Source of the DNA: Marinobacterium nitratireducens
GTDB lineage: Bacteria > Pseudomonadota > Gammaproteobacteria > Pseudomonadales > Balneatricaceae
Assembly (NCBI RefSeq): GCF_014645375.1
Contig: NZ_BMLT01000004.1
Span: 124,001-188,000, forward strand
Length of the DNA: 64,000 nucleotides
Direction: 5' to 3'
The notes under the pieces: generated by a model
What the model was told of the DNA's origin: nothing
The model's input: the letters and a program-made list of their open reading frames with translations, nothing else
Databases searched by the model: none
Translations under genes and position numbers: made by a program
Shown: positions 38,396 to 46,848 of the stretch, piece after piece
How positions within the stretch are numbered: position 1 is the first letter of the stretch
Layout: each line of letters opens with the position of its first letter

Positions 38396-38520
38396 GGGCT
38401 CCTACAACGTACCCGTCGCGGCCGGCTTAGGCATCTATTCGCCCGCGGAGCGGGCTCCTACAACGACCCCGTCGCGGCCGGCTTAGGCATTGGTTCGCCC
38501 GCCGAGCGGGGTCCTGCGTT
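38382..38520 (-). repeat. 56-bp REP unit in tandem, about three copies
   Basis: TTCGCCCGCGGAGCGGGCTC occurs at 38382 and 38438, and a variant at 38494, each 56 bp apart, with a GTCGCGGCCGGCTTAGGCAT spacer. Confidence 0.85.
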
Positions 38521-38557
38521 CATAACGCGTCACCCGTCAGCCAGTCACGCATCAGGC

Positions 38558-38594
38558 CAAAAAACAAACAGGGCCACCCGAAGGTGGCCCTGTT
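38558..38594 (-). terminator. Intrinsic terminator after the 60-residue gene
   Basis: On the minus strand AACAGGGCCACC, loop TTCG, GGTGGCCCTGTT is followed by TGTTTTTT, a typical rho-independent terminator. Confidence 0.88.
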
Positions 38595-38625
38595 CGCGAT
38601 CGGAGGTCCGCAGTAGGACCGATGC

Positions 38626-38811
38626 TCAGTGCAGCGCGTCGTACTTTCTCTGAATCGCCGCCAGTTTGGGTTGAATATCCAACGGTGCATACCGCATTGC
38701 CTGCTCGAACAACTCCTTGTTGTCGTCGGACAGGCGCTCTTCCTCGGTCATGGCCGAGAGCTTGCGCATCGCCTCGATAAACTTCGGATGGGCTTTGACT
38801 TTCGATTGCAT
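38626..38811 (-). CDS. Small conserved protein of unknown function
   Basis: The ATG at 38811 gives 61 residues starting Met-Gln-Ser-Lys-Val-Lys, which look fully helical and basic-acidic mixed, with Glu-Glu-Glu-Arg-Leu-Ser in the middle. GGGGGAAA precedes the start, and a strong terminator follows the stop. An in-frame start 48 bases upstream adds a cysteine-rich piece without a ribosome site. Function is unknown. Confidence 0.65.
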   Translation of the reverse strand: MQSKVKAHPKFIEAMRKLSAMTEEERLSDDNKELFEQAMRYAPLDIQPKLAAIQRKYDALH

Positions 38812-38918
38812 GTGTTTCCCCCCGTACTGGATGGCTTGCATTGTGCAGCTGGTGCACAAAAGATCAAGAAGTAATGACCCTCCTCCTGTGCGTTGCTTCG
38901 AAATCCGCTGTCCGCGCC

Positions 38919-39164
38919 TTAGAGAAAGCGCGGCGACTCCAGTATCGTCAGCGCCGCCTGCGCGTGCTCCGCCGCCTCGCGACCGAGGTCGGTCAGGTAA
39001 CCGCCGTCGACCTGCGTGATCAACCCCTTGTCGAACAGCCTTCGGGTTGCCGCCACGACCGCGGGATCGGCATCGTGGTGCACCTTAAGCCCCTGCTGCG
39101 TCGTCATCAGATTGAAACGGTTCAGCATGCTCAGTTCGTCGATCATCTCGGGGGTATAGGGCAT
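38919..39164 (-). CDS. TIGR02647-like small protein
   Basis: The 81-residue protein resembles the TIGR02647 family of gammaproteobacterial proteins, with the winged-helix-like pattern Phe-Asn-Leu-Met-Thr-Thr-Gln-Gln-Gly-Leu-Lys-Val-His-His and Gly-Gly-Tyr-Leu-Thr-Asp-Leu-Gly. A DNA-binding role is suggested by the family but not shown. The ATG at 39164 has AGGAG 10 bases upstream; a GTG four codons earlier lies within that site. Confidence 0.75.
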   Translation of the reverse strand: MPYTPEMIDELSMLNRFNLMTTQQGLKVHHDADPAVVAATRRLFDKGLITQVDGGYLTDLGREAAEHAQAALTILESPRFL

Positions 39165-39350
39165 GGCGCAGCTCACTCCTGGCTCGATATGTGCTTCAGA
39201 ATAGAACGGATTCGGGGGCGTCGTACAGCAGTTTTGACATCATTTTACCCTCATCCGCACCGCAATCGCGCAGGGTACGGATTAACGCCGTCGAGCCGCA
39301 AGGCTATACTGTGCATCCCAAGCAATCGACAGCAGTCAGGGAGAGAGACC

Positions 39351-40262
39351 ATTCGTCGCCTGCCCCCCCTCAACGCCTTGCGCAGCTTCGAAGCGGCCGC
39401 CCGACACGGCAGCTTCAACAAGGCTGCCGACGAACTCTTCGTGACCCCGTCGGCGGTCAGTCACCAGGTCAAGACACTGGAAGACTTTCTCGACGTGCGC
39501 CTCTTCCTGCGGGAAAAGCGCCGCGTCAGCCTGACCACCGCCGGCGAGCGTTACCTGGCCTCCATCCAGCTGGCGCTCGACGAGATCGACAGCGCCACAC
39601 GCCGGCTGATGGCCTCGCCCAGTTCGGTCGCGGTGACCATCAGCGTGGCGCCGGCGTTCATGACGCGCTGGCTGGTACCGCGTATCGGCCAGTTTCAGGC
39701 CGAGCATCCGGATGTCGAGCTGCGACTGAGCACGCTGTCGGGCGAAATCGACTTCGATCACAGCGACACCGACATGGCGGTCTATTTCGGTCGCGGACAC
39801 TGGCGCAACCTGGAGATGGATCACCTGCTGAACATCCGTCTGGTGCCGGTGTGCAGCCCCCGGCTACTGGAAGGCGACAAGCCGCTGAACAGCCCGGCGG
39901 ACCTCAAGCACCACACCCTGATCCGCGTCGCCGACCGCCCCGACGAGTGGCCCCGCATTCTGCGTCAGGCAGGCGTCAGCGTCTCCGACATTGGCCGGGT
40001 CATGTCCTTTTCCAGTACCTCGCTGGCCATGTCGGCGGCAATGGAAGGCGTCGGCATCGCGCTCGGCGACGAGAAACTGGTGGAGCGGGAAGTTCGTTAC
40101 GGCCAGCTGGTGCAGCTGTTCGATATGGTGCTGGACAGCGGCAATGCCTTCTACCTGGTCTATCCCAAGGGGCGCCAGCTGAGCTACGGCATGAAGGCAT
40201 TTCGCGATTGGGTGCTGGACGCGCTGCAGCACGATGCCCCGGTGTCGGGCATCAGCGTCTGA
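39351..40262 (+). CDS. GcvA-type LysR family regulator, apparent ATT start
   Basis: The 303-residue protein matches GcvA-type LysR regulators (E. coli GcvA, 305 residues). The winged helix-turn-helix is at about residues 15-60 (Phe-Glu-Ala-Ala-Ala-Arg-His-Gly-Ser-Phe and Thr-Pro-Ser-Ala-Val-Ser-His-Gln-Val), and the effector domain follows. The GcvA start Met-Ser-Lys-Arg-Leu-Pro-Pro-Leu lines up with an ATT at 39351 that begins Arg-Arg-Leu-Pro-Pro-Leu, with GGGAG 7 bases upstream. In this frame no ATG, GTG or TTG lies near; the first upstream options are CTG at 39309 or farther. Function in glycine cleavage control is only inferred, since no gcv genes are adjacent. Confidence 0.85.
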   Translation: MRRLPPLNALRSFEAAARHGSFNKAADELFVTPSAVSHQVKTLEDFLDVRLFLREKRRVSLTTAGERYLASIQLALDEIDSATRRLMASPSSVAVTISVAPAFMTRWLVPRIGQFQAEHPDVELRLSTLSGEIDFDHSDTDMAVYFGRGHWRNLEMDHLLNIRLVPVCSPRLLEGDKPLNSPADLKHHTLIRVADRPDEWPRILRQAGVSVSDIGRVMSFSSTSLAMSAAMEGVGIALGDEKLVEREVRYGQLVQLFDMVLDSGNAFYLVYPKGRQLSYGMKAFRDWVLDALQHDAPVSGISV

Positions 40263-40271
40263 GAGGCCGGC

Positions 40272-40718
40272 TCAGCCGGGGCCTGCGCCGTCGAGCGCGG
40301 CCAGCCGGCTGACCTCTCTCTCGTTGCGGGACTCCAGCAGCAGCTGCTGTGCGTCGCGCTCCAGACTCAGCGCCCCTTTCAAGACGCGCAGCAATGACTG
40401 CTCGTGGGCCATAATGGCGGGAAAGCAGATCTTTTGCGTGGTCACCAGCTCTTCTACGCTGAACTGCCGACCGTCAAGGCGGTAGCGGCCACTGTAGCGG
40501 TTACACCCGGCCATGCCCGAGATGTGGCCGTCGTCGCCGAACACCAGGGTCGATTCGATGGTCTCGGGCAGCGGCTTGCCGGCAATGGTTTCGATACGCC
40601 AGCGCGAGCCCTCAAGATGTAACGGATCGTTCGAGGCACCGCCCCCGGTCGAAGGCGGCACCACAGCGTAGCAACCGCCCAGCCACAGGCACGTGGCCAG
40701 CATTGACATCCTTTTCAT
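40272..40718 (-). CDS. META domain lipoprotein, HslJ-like
   Basis: The 148-residue protein has a lipoprotein signal with lipobox Leu-Gly-Gly-Cys (Cys16) and one META domain, with Gly-Ser-Arg-Trp-Arg-Ile near residue 37 and Gly-Met-Ala-Gly-Cys-Asn-Arg-Tyr-Ser-Gly-Arg-Tyr as the family core. HslJ of E. coli relates to novobiocin and heat response; the role here is unknown. Confidence 0.85.
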   Translation of the reverse strand: MKRMSMLATCLWLGGCYAVVPPSTGGGASNDPLHLEGSRWRIETIAGKPLPETIESTLVFGDDGHISGMAGCNRYSGRYRLDGRQFSVEELVTTQKICFPAIMAHEQSLLRVLKGALSLERDAQQLLLESRNEREVSRLAALDGAGPG

Positions 40719-40828
40719 GCGTTTACAATCCCTGTTTATGGACGCTGTCAGTCAGCGTAGCAGGCGTACCCCGGATCTGGCCAGCTGAAGCTCTCTCCCT
40801 GCTCCAGCCCCGGCACCGGGTTCATATG

Positions 40829-40857
40829 CAAAAACGGCGACCCGAGGGTCGCCGTTT
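40829..40857 (-). terminator. Intrinsic terminator of fabV
   Basis: On the minus strand AAAACGGCGACCC pairs with GGGTCGCCGTTTTT, with loop T-C; it lies directly past the fabV stop. Confidence 0.88.
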
Positions 40858-40866
40858 TCATACCGA

Positions 40867-42060
40867 TCAGATGTCGATGACGTCGAACTCGACCAGCGGA
40901 TCGACGTCTGCGTCGTAGTCGACCCCGTCGACACCGAAGCCGAACAGCTTGAGGAATTCGGCCTTGTAGCCGGCGTAGTCGGTCAGCTCGAACAGATTCT
41001 CGCTGGTGACCTGCGGCCAGAGTTCGCGACACTGGGTCTGGATATCGTCGCGCAGTTCCCAGTCATCGAGACGGAAACGGTTGCCGTTGTCGATTTCGGC
41101 GCCACTGCCGTAAAGGCCGGTGGCAAACAGGCGGTGCACCTGCTCCATGCAACCTTCATGCAGCCCATGCTCCTTCATGATCCGGAATACCATGGACAGG
41201 TAAAGCGGCATCACCGGAATGGCCGAGCTGGCCTGGGTAACGACGGACTTGAGCACCGCAACGTTGGCCTGACCGCCCTTGCTCTGCAGGCGGCTGTTGA
41301 GTTCACCCGCGGTACGGTCGAGGTCCTGCTTCGCCTTGCCCAGGGCGCCTTCCCAGTATATCGGCCAGGTGATATCGGTACCGATGTAGCTGTAGGCCAC
41401 CGACTTGCAGCCTTCCGCCAACACACCGGCATCGTCCAGCGCGTTCAGCCACAGTTCCCAGTCCTCGCCGCCCATGACCTTGACGGTGTCGGCCACTTCC
41501 TGCTCGGTCGCGGGTTCCACCTCGGCTTCGATGATGACATCGCGGTTGGTATCGATGGCGGTGGAGCGGTAGGGTTCGCCGATCGGCTTGAGCGCCGAGC
41601 GCACCACTTCGCCGGTATCCGGCATCTTGCGGACCGGAGAGGCCAGCGAGTAGACGACCAGATCGATCTGGCCGAGGTCTTCCCGGATCAGGTCGATGAC
41701 CTTCTGCTTGGCCTCGTGGGAAAAGGCGTCACCGTTCAGGCTCTTGGCGTAAAGCCCGGCTTCGCGCGCTTCGCGCTGGAAGGCCGCGGCATTGTACCAG
41801 CCGGCCGTTCCGGGCTTGCGCTCGGTGGCGGGCTTTTCGAAGAACACGCCGATGGTGGCCGCGCCGCAACCGAAGGCGGCGGCGATCCGCGAAGACAGTC
41901 CGTAACCGCTGGAGGCCCCGATCACCAGCACGCGCTTGGGCCCGTTCTCGATCGCCCCCTGCTGGCGGGTGTATTCGATCTGCTCACGCACGTTCCGGGC
42001 GCAGCCGGTCGGATGAGTGGTCGTGCAGATGAAGCCGCGGATTTTCGGTTGAATGATCAT
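40867..42060 (-). CDS. fabV: Enoyl-ACP reductase FabV
   Basis: FabV is an NADH-dependent enoyl-ACP (enoyl-CoA) reductase of fatty acid synthesis that is resistant to triclosan. The 397-residue product has the FabV start [12 protein letters not shown], the nucleotide motif Gly-Ala-Ser-Ser-Gly-Tyr-Gly and the active-site Tyr-x8-Lys ([10 protein letters not shown]). It stands alone with its own terminator. Confidence 0.96.
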   Translation of the reverse strand: MIIQPKIRGFICTTTHPTGCARNVREQIEYTRQQGAIENGPKRVLVIGASSGYGLSSRIAAAFGCGAATIGVFFEKPATERKPGTAGWYNAAAFQREAREAGLYAKSLNGDAFSHEAKQKVIDLIREDLGQIDLVVYSLASPVRKMPDTGEVVRSALKPIGEPYRSTAIDTNRDVIIEAEVEPATEQEVADTVKVMGGEDWELWLNALDDAGVLAEGCKSVAYSYIGTDITWPIYWEGALGKAKQDLDRTAGELNSRLQSKGGQANVAVLKSVVTQASSAIPVMPLYLSMVFRIMKEHGLHEGCMEQVHRLFATGLYGSGAEIDNGNRFRLDDWELRDDIQTQCRELWPQVTSENLFELTDYAGYKAEFLKLFGFGVDGVDYDADVDPLVEFDVIDI

Positions 42061-42182
42061 GCGTTATTCAGTCTCGGTCCATTCAGTTCGATGCACAAAG
42101 TGTGCGGCAACGATACCGGAATTTCCAGCCTGATAACAGCATGCCGCGGGGCGGCCGGCGCCCCGCCCCGTCACCCGGACAC

Positions 42183-43541
42183 TCAGCGGGTTTTCTGACG
42201 CATGGTGACGAACTCCTCGGCCGCGCTCGGATGAATGCCGATGGTGGCGTCGAAGACTGCCTTGGTCGCGCCGGCCTTGAGCGCCACCGCAATGCCCTGG
42301 ATGATCTCGCCGGCCTCGGCGCCGACCATGTGCACCCCGAGCACGCGATCCGTGACCGGGTCGACGATCATCTTCATCAGCGTGCGTTCGTCACTGCCGC
42401 TGAGGGTATGCTTGAGCGCCCTGAAATTGGAGACGTAGACATCGACCTCGCCATGGCGCTCCCGGGCCTGCTCCTCGGTCAGTCCGACGGTACCGATATT
42501 GGGCTGACAGAACACCGCGGTGGGAATCAGTTCGTAGTCCACCTTCGCCGAGCCCTCGCCGTAGAGACTGCGCACCAGCGCCATGCCCTCCGCCAGCGCC
42601 ACCGGCGTCAGCTGAACCCGGTCGATGACGTCGCCGATGGCGTAGACCGAGGGCTCGTCCGTCTGCAGCTGATCGTTGACGATCAGCGCGCCGTTGTCGC
42701 GCTGACGCACCGCGAGATTCTCGAGCCCCAGGCCCTCGACATTCGGTACCCGCCCGGTGGCGTAGAGCACGCAGTCGGCCTCCAGCACCCCGCCGTCCTC
42801 GAGGTGCACCGCCAGGCTGCCGTCGCCACGCTTTTCGATGCGCTCGACGTCGCTGTTGAAACGCAGGTCGACCTCCTTCTTGCGCATTTCCTCGGCGACG
42901 AACTCGCGCACCTCCCGGTCGAAGCCACGCAGGAACAGATCCCGCCGGTAGAGCTGGTGGGTGGTGGCGCCGAGGCCTGCGAAAATACCGGCGAACTCGA
43001 CCGCGATATAACCACCGCCAACCACCACGACCCGCTGCGGGAAGGTTTCGAGATCGAAAACCTCGTTGGAGGTGATGACGTGCTCGCGACCCGGGAAGTC
43101 CGGCACGAAAGGCCAGCCGCCGGTGGCGACAAGAATGCGTTCGCTGCGGTAGCGCTTGCCGGCGACCTCGACGGTGTGAGCATCGACAATCCGCGCCCGG
43201 CCGTCGATCAGGGTACAGCCCGCGTTCACCAGCAGATTGCGATAAATACCGTTGAGGCGCGAAATCTCGGTGGTCTTGTTGTCGCGCAGCGTCGCCCAGT
43301 CGAACTCAGGACGCCCGCTCTGCCAGCCAAAGCCCCGCGCATCGTTGAAATCGTCAGCGTAATGGGAGGCGTAGACGTACAGTTTCTTCGGCACACAGCC
43401 GACGTTGACGCAGGTACCGCCGAGATAACGGTCTTCGGCTACCGCCACCCGCACCCCCATTGCCGCAGCCATCCGGCCGGCGCGCACGCCGCCGGAGCCG
43501 GCGCCGATCACAAAAAGATCAAAATCAAACTCAGCCACCAC
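42183..43541 (-). CDS. gor: Glutathione-disulfide reductase
   Basis: Gor reduces oxidised glutathione with NADPH and FAD in the cytoplasm. The 452-residue protein has the FAD motif Gly-Ala-Gly-Ser-Gly-Gly, the redox pair Cys44 and Cys49 in [13 protein letters not shown], a second nucleotide motif Gly-Gly-Gly-Tyr-Ile-Ala-Val-Glu-Phe, and the C-terminal His-Pro-Ser-Ala-Ala-Glu-Glu. The start is GTG at 43541 with GGGAGG close upstream. Gor and not trypanothione-type or mercuric reductase is supported by the Val-Pro-Lys-Lys-Leu-Tyr segment. Confidence 0.94.
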   Translation of the reverse strand: MVAEFDFDLFVIGAGSGGVRAGRMAAAMGVRVAVAEDRYLGGTCVNVGCVPKKLYVYASHYADDFNDARGFGWQSGRPEFDWATLRDNKTTEISRLNGIYRNLLVNAGCTLIDGRARIVDAHTVEVAGKRYRSERILVATGGWPFVPDFPGREHVITSNEVFDLETFPQRVVVVGGGYIAVEFAGIFAGLGATTHQLYRRDLFLRGFDREVREFVAEEMRKKEVDLRFNSDVERIEKRGDGSLAVHLEDGGVLEADCVLYATGRVPNVEGLGLENLAVRQRDNGALIVNDQLQTDEPSVYAIGDVIDRVQLTPVALAEGMALVRSLYGEGSAKVDYELIPTAVFCQPNIGTVGLTEEQARERHGEVDVYVSNFRALKHTLSGSDERTLMKMIVDPVTDRVLGVHMVGAEAGEIIQGIAVALKAGATKAVFDATIGIHPSAAEEFVTMRQKTR

Positions 43542-43643
43542 GACCTCCCGTCGAATTCGTCAGCCAAAGATATGCCGCCGTACTCTAAAGCCTTAACGCC
43601 TGCTTGACCAATAGCGCGCGGCTAACGAACACATTGCAACGGG

Positions 43644-45104
43644 CTATCGTAACAGGGCCGCCCCGGCTGAATCCGGCCGGGGCTGGGGCGCGGGCACGGT
43701 CGCCGCCCCGGCGCCATCGAGCACGATGCAGCGGTGTGCGGTACGCGCGATCAGCTCAGGGTCGTGGCTTACGATCATTACCGCGCAACCCTCGCCCGCC
43801 AGCTCCCGCAGCAGCCCGATCACCTCCTGCTGGGTAAGGGGGTCCAGGCGCGACGTCGGCTCGTCGGCGAACAGGAATACCGGATCCAGCAGCATCGCCC
43901 GGAGCAGCGCCAACCGCTGCAGCTCGCCACCGGAAACCTCCCCGGGCCTGCGCGCGAGCAGTTCAGGGCGCAACCGCAGACGCTGCATCAGCGGCTCTAC
44001 CCTCGACCCGTCGAGGCGCTGGCGCCGCACCAGGTCGGCGATCGCCTGCCCCAGCGCCAGGGTACGCGCAAAGGCGCTGGGCGGATCCTGGAACACCTTC
44101 TGGTAGGCCTGCGGACGCGCCACCGAGCGCACCACCGTACCGGCATGCGGTGGATGCAACCCGAGGAGCGCATCGCCCAGTGACGACTTGCCGCAGCCGC
44201 TCGGCCCGCTGATGCCGAGTATCTCGCCGGCGCCCAGGCGCAGCGACAACCCCTCGACGAGCACCCGTCCGCCCCGCGAAACCCCGAGATCCCGCGCCTG
44301 CAGTACCGTGGGGCCCCCCGCAGGTACCGGCGGCGTCCGCTGCCAGCAGCGTGGATCGGCCGCCAGCAGCCGGCGGGTATAAGCGTTCCGCGGCGCCTCG
44401 AATATGGCACGGCTATCACCGCGCTCGACCAGCGCACCGCGCCGGACCACGAGCACCTCGCCGCCGAGCAGACGCGCCAGCGCCAGATCGTGGGTCACCA
44501 CCATCAGCGATCCGCCAGCCGCGACCTCGCGCATCAGCAAGGCCGCCACCTCGTCCCGCCGCGCCGCATCCAGCCCCTTGGTCGGCTCGTCGGCGATCAG
44601 TATTCGGGCGCCGCCGGCCCTTGCCGCGGCGAAGGCGACCCGCTGCGCCATGCCACCGGACAGCTGGTGCGGGTAGCGCCGCAGCGCTCCGGCCAGCCCC
44701 AGGGCTTCGAGTTCTTCGCCCGCGACGGAGATAGCGGCCCGGGGCGCCAGTCCCCGCACCAACCGGTGCGATTCCGCCACCTGCTGCTGCGCCCGCATCA
44801 GCGGGTCGAGCGACAGCCAGGGCTCCTGCGGCAGTACGGCGACCTCGCGCCCCCAAAGCCTGCGATAATCCGCCGGCTGCGCGGCATCAAGATGGCTGCC
44901 GCCGAGACAGACGCGTCCGGAAGCCGCAAGGCCGGCAGGCAGGGTGCCGATCAGCGCCTGACTGAGCAGGCTCTTGCCCGAACCGGTCTCGCCAAGCACC
45001 ACCAGCGGCCGGCCCGGTTCGAGCTGCAGGCTGACCGGCTCGAGCAGCCGCTCTCCCCGCTGGTCGTAAACGCCTATATCGGTCGCGATGAGCGTAGCGG
45101 TCAT
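43644..45104 (-). CDS. ABC transporter ATP-binding protein, two fused ATPase domains
   Basis: The 486-residue protein contains two ABC ATPases in tandem, of the Dpp/Opp/Nik type. Domain 1 has Gly-Glu-Thr-Gly-Ser-Gly-Lys-Ser, Leu-Ser-Gly-Gly-Met-Ala-Gln-Arg and Ile-Ala-Asp-Glu-Pro; domain 2 has Gly-Pro-Ser-Gly-Cys-Gly-Lys-Ser, Val-Ser-Gly-Gly-Glu-Leu-Gln-Arg and Phe-Ala-Asp-Glu-Pro. It would power both halves of the importer alone. It is the last gene of the operon and overlaps the permease gene by 4 bp. The likely substrate is discussed with the operator upstream of the binding-protein gene. Confidence 0.9.
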   Translation of the reverse strand: MTATLIATDIGVYDQRGERLLEPVSLQLEPGRPLVVLGETGSGKSLLSQALIGTLPAGLAASGRVCLGGSHLDAAQPADYRRLWGREVAVLPQEPWLSLDPLMRAQQQVAESHRLVRGLAPRAAISVAGEELEALGLAGALRRYPHQLSGGMAQRVAFAAARAGGARILIADEPTKGLDAARRDEVAALLMREVAAGGSLMVVTHDLALARLLGGEVLVVRRGALVERGDSRAIFEAPRNAYTRRLLAADPRCWQRTPPVPAGGPTVLQARDLGVSRGGRVLVEGLSLRLGAGEILGISGPSGCGKSSLGDALLGLHPPHAGTVVRSVARPQAYQKVFQDPPSAFARTLALGQAIADLVRRQRLDGSRVEPLMQRLRLRPELLARRPGEVSGGELQRLALLRAMLLDPVFLFADEPTSRLDPLTQQEVIGLLRELAGEGCAVMIVSHDPELIARTAHRCIVLDGAGAATVPAPQPRPDSAGAALLR

Positions 45105-45919
45105 ATCGTGCGGCCTCCGGCCATGAGGTTGAGCCCCAGCAGGACCAGAAAGATCGCGAACACCGGCTGCAGCAACGCCAGCGGTGCCTCGCGCCAGTAT
45201 GGCATGAGCTCGACCATCATCAGGCCCAACTCCGGCGTCGGAGCCTGCATGCCGACGCTGACGAAACCCAGCGACGCGACCGTCATGATCGCGGTGGCGG
45301 CACCGAAGGCGGCCGTCGTCAGCAGCAGCGGCGCGACTTCCGGCCAGAGATGACGACGAAACACATAGATAGAGCCGAAGCCGAGCAGCCGCGACGCCTG
45401 CACGCCGGGGCTCGTCAGCAGGCCCCGGCAGGTGGCGCGCGTCAGCCGGAAGAACTCGATCCAGAGCACCAGCGCGAGGCCTGCGGCGAACGCCAGGGCT
45501 TTGTCCGGTACCACCGCGGCAAGGATCAACACCAGCAACAGCCCCGGCAGCGCCAGCAGGCTGTCCGACAGCAGCACCAGAACGCGGTCGAGCCGGCCGC
45601 CGCGAGCGGCCGCCAGCAGGCCGAGTGTCACCCCGAAGATCGCCGCAGCCGCGACCGCGAAAAAGGCGATCAGCAATGACAGGCGCAGCGCCGCACCGAG
45701 CCGCTGTATCATCGAACGCCCGAGGTGGTCGTAACCAAAGGGTGCCGCCGCGTCCGGCGGGCCGAGCGCCTTGAGCAGCGCCTGTCCGAAGGGATCTCCC
45801 GGCGCCAGCCAGGGCGCCAGCCAGGCGAACAGCACCACCGTCAGCACCAGCACCGCTCCGAAGCGCCGCGACCGACGCCGTCCCCGCTCCGATAATAAAC
45901 CCTCAGTCACTAACTTCAT
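45101..45919 (-). CDS. ABC transporter permease, DppC/NikC-like
   Basis: The 272-residue inner-membrane protein has about six helices and the binding-protein-dependent permease segment (near Arg-Leu-Thr-Arg-Ala). The start at 45919 is chosen since its ATG overlaps the stop of the upstream permease gene (ATGA), and Met-Lys-Leu-Val-Thr leads directly to the first hydrophobic segment. A longer open frame upstream in the same frame is antisense-like shadow of the other permease. Confidence 0.88.
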   Translation of the reverse strand: MKLVTEGLLSERGRRRSRRFGAVLVLTVVLFAWLAPWLAPGDPFGQALLKALGPPDAAAPFGYDHLGRSMIQRLGAALRLSLLIAFFAVAAAAIFGVTLGLLAAARGGRLDRVLVLLSDSLLALPGLLLVLILAAVVPDKALAFAAGLALVLWIEFFRLTRATCRGLLTSPGVQASRLLGFGSIYVFRRHLWPEVAPLLLTTAAFGAATAIMTVASLGFVSVGMQAPTPELGLMMVELMPYWREAPLALLQPVFAIFLVLLGLNLMAGGRTI

Positions 45920-46848
45920 CCCGCTGCTCCGCGCGGATCGAGCCGGCGCACGGCGGCGTCGATCAGGGCGTTCACCAATACGAATGCCAGCCCCATGACC
46001 AGCGCGGTGCCCTGCACCATCGGCACGTCCCGGCCGAAGATGGCATGCACCAGCCCGTGACCGATTCCGGGCCAGCCGAACACGCTTTCGACCACCACGA
46101 CACCTTCGACCAGGGTCACGAACTGAAGCCCGAGGCAGGTCAGCAACGGCACCGAGACATTGCGAAGACCGTGACGCCAGAACACCTGGGAGTCGCCGAG
46201 CCCCTTCTGGCGCGCGAATGCGTAGTACGGCGAGGCGGCGACGGCGGCTGTCGCATCCCGCGCGATCCGAGCCGACAATGCCGCGAGGCCGAGAGCGAGG
46301 GTCAGCGCCGGCAGCACGAAATGCGCGCCCGTACCGTAGCCCGCGGCGGGCAGCCAGCCCAGCTCCACCGAGACCAGCAGAATCAGCACCAGACCGAGCA
46401 GAAACTGCGGCAGCGCCCGCAGCCCCGTCGACAGCAGCAGCAAGCCGCGATCGAGCGAGCCGCCGGGCCTCAGGCCCGCCGTGATACCGAGCGGCGGCCC
46501 CAGCAGCAGCGACAGCAACAGCGCCACTGCTGCCAGCTGCAGGCTCGCGCCGAGCTGATGGCTGATCTCGTCCACAACCGGCGCGCCGCTGACGAGGGAG
46601 GTGCCGAACTCGAGCCGCACCATATCCCCGAGCCATTGCAGCAACGCCGGCAATGCCGGCCCCCCGAGGGCGAGTTCTTCGCGCACCAGCCGCACGGCAT
46701 CGGCGTCGACCAGGTCGTAACCGTAGCGATGCGCCGCGATCCGCCAGGCCATGTCCCCGGGCAGCGAGCGCATCATCACGAAGGTCGTCACCCCAACAAA
46801 GAGCGCGACCAGCAGTGCCTGCAGCAGGCGGAATACGGCTGCCGTCAT
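45916..46848 (-). CDS. ABC transporter permease, DppB/NikB-like
   Basis: The 310-residue protein has an N-terminal helix with the family Arg-Ser-Leu-Pro-Gly-Asp-Met segment and a Glu-Gly-Val-Val-Val-Val-Glu-Ser-Val-Phe-Gly-Trp-Pro-Gly-Ile-Gly motif typical of DppB/NikB permeases. It overlaps the binding-protein gene by 4 bp and the next permease by 4 bp. Confidence 0.9.
   Translation of the reverse strand: MTAAVFRLLQALLVALFVGVTTFVMMRSLPGDMAWRIAAHRYGYDLVDADAVRLVREELALGGPALPALLQWLGDMVRLEFGTSLVSGAPVVDEISHQLGASLQLAAVALLLSLLLGPPLGITAGLRPGGSLDRGLLLLSTGLRALPQFLLGLVLILLVSVELGWLPAAGYGTGAHFVLPALTLALGLAALSARIARDATAAVAASPYYAFARQKGLGDSQVFWRHGLRNVSVPLLTCLGLQFVTLVEGVVVVESVFGWPGIGHGLVHAIFGRDVPMVQGTALVMGLAFVLVNALIDAAVRRLDPRGAAG

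Larger units (their letters stand above)
37829..38557. repeat. Repeat-only intergenic region
   Basis: This 729-bp stretch between convergent genes holds a heptamer run (37839-37880), a 206-bp unit in direct tandem (37921-38126 and 38127-38332, and a partial third to 38395), and a 56-bp REP unit repeated at 38382, 38438 and 38494, then more heptamers (38521-38556). No gene is supported. Confidence 0.85.

Noticed and set aside
38841-39350. 170-residue N-terminal extension of the GcvA-type regulator
   Set aside because: It runs across the opposite-strand TIGR02647-like gene, and GcvA homology begins only at 39351.
45920-46636. Long upstream extension of the second permease frame
   Set aside because: It lies inside the coding region of the other permease on the same strand in another frame; the ATGA overlap and the first hydrophobic segment fix the start at 45919.
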